A DNA stretch of 64,000 bases, taken from Fratercula arctica (lineage: Eukaryota; Chordata; Aves; Charadriiformes; Alcidae). This document shows, one piece after another, positions 53,301 through 59,300 of this stretch. The stretch is taken from contig CANTUZ010000025.1 of the NCBI GenBank assembly GCA_947846985.1, positions 16,800,100 through 16,864,099 on the forward strand, given 5' to 3'. The notes under the pieces are model-generated. The model saw only the letters and a list, made by a program, of their open reading frames with translations, was not told the DNA's origin and made no database searches. Positions within the stretch are counted from its first letter, which is position 1, and every line of letters begins with the position of its first letter. A program made the translations under genes and the position numbers.

Positions 53301-56300
53301 TTCTCTGCTCATCTATCAGTGTTGTGTATGGCCTTTACAGGCAATGTATACAGCTTTGATACTGCTGATAAAACTTAAAGAAAAAAGCAACACGTATCCA
53401 ATGGTGATCTAATGTGATGCTACCTAACTTGGAAACATCAGTCTGCTTTTGTACAATGTATTATTGCACCTGTATAAACTGTAGCAAATTTTTAAATGTT
53501 TCAATTCTCAAAGAATTATCTCTGTTGTAGAAACTCACCTTTGGCTGGCCTATGTGAGTAATATATGAGATTAATAATGATCCCAGTCTTTTCATTCCCC
53601 TTATGAGAAGATGAGAACATCTTCAAATTCTCCCACTCATAAAAGGAGACAGAGTCAAAGTTGAATAAATTTTTCATTAAAAGAAACAAAAAAAGTGTAT
53701 CAGCTGTGCAGCAAGATACTTGCTCTCAAGCAGTCTTACAAAGACTCAATTCTAAAACCTACATAAAGAACAGCAATTTGTACAAGATCAATTAATTAAA
53801 AAAGGACAGAAATTTAAATTAAATTGAGTGTCTCTGAATAAGCACAGACCATCCCAAAACCAAGTCATGTAGACAGATCAAGCATACCTGTTGCACAAAC
53901 AAGTTACAATCCCTTCAGCGCTGAGCTATAGCTCAGACAGACTTTATTCCATTAAACATTTGTTCTCAACTCAGCCAGTTTCAGATGCAAGAAAAGCGTC
54001 TGAATCTTTAAAAATGAACCCCTATACGTACACTCTCGGCCACGGCTGCCTCCTCTTCCCCGTCTGTTGGAACTTCCCCGTCCGCGACTTACTTCTCTGT
54101 CCCCTCGTTTTTCTCTGTTCTCTTTGTTTTCTGAACTTTCCTTTCCAAGGCTTTTCTTCTTTCCTCCTACAGTCTCCCAAGATGTCTATCAGGATAGAAT
54201 AGAATTAGATACAAAAGTCAAAAAGGAAGAGATAGCTCTCAATGGATACTTCAACCTCATACCCCTACAGTTCATGAAAAAAAAAAAACCACACAGGTAT
54301 TTGCATAACATCACATATGTAATACCTTGCAAACTACATGGATACAAATGGAAACACAGGCTGTATTTTTGAGAAGAGATGAGAAAGAAACAGGTTTCAG
54401 AAGTTGGATTTTCTTATGGAATGTGAGAATCCCAAATATTTCTGGCTATAATAGACTTTTATTCGTTCAAGGAAGCCTAGATACGACCACAATGCAGAAA
54501 ATCTGCAAAGCAAGCAACAGTTTCCCTCTCAACTACCTCCATAAATCTAGCAAGGGAACATACACAGAGCTATCTTTTTCTCCCAAGGAAATGAAAAAAA
54601 TGCTTATAAGCATCATTGAACAAGACACTGCTGAGAATAAGTACATGGCCTAAGGAAGGATGGGGAGGAGGAAGAAAAACCATTATCCAGATGTACTAGA
54701 ATTCAAGCACCAAGAGACAGAATGGCAGAACAACAACTTGGGAAAACTGGGGCCATAATAAGCCAGACCATCCACTCTTAACAGCTACAGCTCATCATAC
54801 ACAGCAAAATACAGGAAAAACTATGTCTAAACAAGACAAGGGACCAAGGTCCAAACATCAGGCTTCAGCTTTAATATTAAACTCCATCTTTAAAATAAAT
54901 TCAGGGATCATATCAGCTCTATAGGAGTTGAAAATAAAATGACTAAAATACTTGCTAAGAATAGCACAGCAACTCATATATTATGCAACTGCATGTTTAG
55001 TCTGTTGAGCCATAGTTGCAAAGCAAAGAAAGGTATTATTTGCAAACCATTAAGATGGCAAATAGGTTTATATATACGTCCCCATCTCTAGGAGCTTATA
55101 GTCTAGGTAAGGTATTTAAGCAGGAAATTTGCATATGCAAATAAGGTGTCATCAACTGTGAAGCACTAAAGCCATGACCTCTGGCAGGCATCTGCATCAA
55201 ACAAAAAAGGTTGGCTATCAATACTTTTATCCTGACCTATCTCTTCTCAATTCAGACAACAGCAACTTGGAAGCCCTCATGAGGTAGGCAATGACCAGCT
55301 AGTCCAAGCTGCCTAGAATTGAGAAAACTACTGCTACTGAGAAAGCAGGTAACAAAGTAGTTTACAAGTATAAACTCAATGTTTCAGTGTCTCCTTTGAG
55401 AGAATAAGTACTAAGAGAACGGTGACTCTATAATTTTTGACATGGTATAGGTAAGAAAGAAGGCTGAAATCACTTTTCAATTTCATCTCCAGTACAGAAG
55501 ACTACACCGCCATAAGTCAACTTAAGTGAAGCACAGACAGCACAGATTAGAAGTACAAAACTACATGTTTGAGCAAACCCTTCAAGTTGGAGGCCCACAA
55601 ACTTCCATAAAGAAGAATAAATTTCTTCATGCTCTGATGAGGACCCCTTTCCTCCTTGAGCCATTTAAGTTCTCTGTATTTGTTTCTGAGTTACATTTTG
55701 TCTACAGAGAGCAGTGGGTTCAGAGGGACTTGTCAAAAGAGCAGAACATATGGATATGTTGCTTCTAATTGATAAATGAGTTCAGAAAGCTTCTTCCATG
55801 TCATGATCACTTATAACAATTTGCTAAAGTAAGAAAGCATTTAACATTCTATCAACCAGAAAACTATTTTCAACTAGAAAATGGCAAATATGAGAAGTAC
55901 AAGAGAACACAAAACCAGCACATTACCAAGACAGATTTAATCAAGGTGAGATGCTCTCTTCTACTCCCAACTTACCAGCTCACTCAGTATTATGTACTTC
56001 TGTGTTTTAGATGACCTCAACTCTTATAAATGAAAAGGGGATAGAAAAGAAAAAACCCCAATTTAGATGAGATGGAATCGTTTACTGCCTCGGATAAACT
56101 GTAAGAAGTCCCTCCAGCAAAAACTTCAATCGCAGCAAGACATATTTTCCTGATATCTCTTGAGATAAAAAATTGCTCTGTGCAACATTATAAGGGACAT
56201 TATTTGTTGTAGTATACACGTTGTTTAGTCTCCTCTTTCTGTTTTTCAATAAAGTCATGCAAATGAGCAACACACTGAAAGGAGCAACTACTTGCTGTAT

Positions 56301-59300
56301 CTTCTGCCATTAGTAGCATTGTCAAAGCAACTTTCAGATGTGGAAACCTTCTCCAACTTCAGTACTGGTAATGCACATCTACAGAAGTTGCATGACTTAA
56401 AAATCTGCCTGCCCTTTAGGTTTACAAAGATTGCCCTTTGTGGCAAACACTTAGACTCAGATCTCAGGGTTGTGAAGGTGCTACAGAGTAACTACAAACA
56501 CTGCAGCAAAAACAGGCCTGTGCCTGACAGGGCACTGAGTTCTGCTGCAGAGTTAAAATTGCTGCGTGTAAATGAAAGCCAGAGGACTCTGCAAGAGACC
56601 AGCTGAACACCCACAACACTTTCAAGGTTCAGCCTACTCTAAGGTATGCATGCAGTAGAGAAGCTGCCCCAGTCTCCATTTCCTTCAAAAGAATTTGAAC
56701 GGAGACATGGAAATCAAAAGCTTTCGAAATATGACTTTCCCAAACACTCCTAAGAAGTAGAAAGGCACAGCAGACAGAGCGAACTGTTTAATATAAAGGT
56801 AAAACCTTACCGTGTCTGAACTTCCTTCCAGTAGTATGTTGATTGCTCTGTTCACATCCCCATTACAATCATGTAGTGCCACTATGCACTCATCCTGGTT
56901 TTTCCCCGTCACTTCCATAAGCTGGCAGTAAGAGTCAGACATGTTAAAATACCCAAATTATCATCATAAGAAAATAAGAGTTAGTACCACCATAGATTCC
57001 AAGAAAGTGCATAGCTACCGTGTCAGAGCAAACTAAAATCCTAAATAAAGGTATCTGCATTTTACAAGATCTGCTTGGGATTCAGATAAGAGACAGGATG
57101 AAACACAAATTAAATAGGAATCAAGAAAGCACTCTTTTGCACGTTTGTGTTTGTTTTTTTTTTCCTTTAACTTTATGCTTGCAGCAAATGCTGTCAACCC
57201 CAGAGAGGGTAAAGATGTAAAAGGAGGGTAAAGATGTAAAAAGATGTATAGGAGGGTAAAGATGTAAAAGACCAGGATAGTCTTCTCTCCCTCCCCACCA
57301 AACATCCCCCTCTTTATCCCACTGTGCGAGAACAGACATAAGGTAAGCCATGGCAGAGAACAGATCCATCTGGAAAAACATCCAGACTAAGAAAAAGGTT
57401 ATTTTTCAGCCAGATCAGCTCCCTTGATCAACTTCAGCATAAGGCCACACAAAAGGCATAAGCAATAGCTGCTTAAGGAGACCTAGTATTGAATTATGCT
57501 CCACGGAGCTGCGGTGCACATCCTGAGGAGTGTGGGATGGAAATAATTAGTCCGTCATAGGACATCCATCAACTTCACCCAAAGAAAAAAAACTACATGA
57601 GCTAGAAATACGCACAATGTAAAATATTGGAGATTTCCTAGCAGAACTTAATTCTTATCCTTCCCACCAGCAGAGCTACAGGCACTATATTGATGAGGGT
57701 CCTTTGGCTTCAGGAAGTACAAGACACTACTTCTGGCACAGCAACAGAACAAGCTTATAACAAGAACAACAAAAAGCACTTAATAATGCTTCAGAGGAGG
57801 TTTTACAAAGGAAAAAAAAAATATCAAGAAATCTGCTCTTCTGCTGCATTAATGCATTCACACTAATTCTTCTCTCCTGGGTGTACTCCTAGGTTCTTTG
57901 TGAGTTGTGATATGTTCACTAGGACAAAATTACCAATACCCAGAGCGGAACAGGGACCCGGATTCTCAGTACTGCTTGAATTAATGGTCTCAGCTATAAT
58001 TCAGTAATGGAAGCTCGAGCATCTACACCTGAAACTCAGCATGGTACAGGAAATGGTGTGAGATTTCATTTTCACAGTGTAATTCTATAATTTTAATGCA
58101 TACACAGATCTGGAAGGTCAGATTATTTTTTTCTTAAATAACACTTCAATTCACCTTTAAGCTATGATTAGATTTTTACTTTTCCTGAAAACCAGCCAAG
58201 ATATTAGGAAACTCAGTTTACAAAGGTGACAAATTTTTCCCATGTGCGTGTACATGTGGACAAGCTGAATTAACTCCTTATTCTGATGATCATTAAGCAT
58301 CAGGACCATACTAGAGAGATACAGTCTGGAAGAGACATCAGCACAGACGAGTTCTGGCTTAAAGGCTTGTCTACAAAGGAAAATACACCGGTGTAACTAT
58401 ACAGCCAGAGCTATATTACCATACAGTTTCTTGTAAACAGACTTTACAGTGCAATAAGAGCACCTTTTCCTAGTTAAAATTACATCCTCCTGAAAAAGGT
58501 TTCATCTAAATCAGAAACAGACACTCTAGCTCCAAAATGTAAGCAAGCTTTGGAGGGCATAAAAACTCTGTACCACAAGAAACATACTTGTTTCACTTTA
58601 TCTTCAAAATCTGCATCATTCTTATCATAGATCATCTGAGCAAGGCGAATCTGTTCTGCTGTTGCCTGAAAAACACAAACATCCAATAAAGTACACAAAA
58701 GGTAACAATATATTTTTTTAAAGTATCTCCTAGTGTCACTATATTTTTTCTCAAAAAGAACATACACAACAAGCACAGAGGTGCTATGGGGAAGGGATTA
58801 ACATTTCATCTATGCCCATTTTCTAGTTAAAAATTTAGCTGGGACAGAAGCAATTTCAACATGTTCTAACGTGTTTGAACCACAATTAAAGGTCACCACA
58901 TAGACAAGACAACATATAATAAAATAGAATTTACCACGGAAACCTACGCTTTGAAATTATTACTTATTTAGTATCTAAGACTCCAGAGAGAGTTTTATCA
59001 TAACAAACTGGCAATGGTATTTCTAAATTAACCACATCTCTGATGATTCCTGCTCACATCACCTTCCACAACTCTCCCAACAACCACCTGACTCTGTAGT
59101 TTTATGAGCGCTTAAAAAAGAGACTGAGACATGCCTCAAGATTTTGCCCGTGAACAGCTGCACTTATTTTCTTTATAAGCTAATACTGGTCTCTGAAAAC
59201 TGCTAAAGGATCTTGATATTGATCAAATATTTGGTGCCAGCAGAGAACTGAGGCAGTTCTTGAATTGAGTCCAATTTTGAGAAGTACCTGACAAGAGAAT

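Noticed and set aside
56943..56975. ATGATGA near CTGA upstream of UBAP2 exon 3 as a snoRNA
   Set aside because: The boxes are only about 30 bases apart and there is no closing stem; it overlaps the branch-point and acceptor region.
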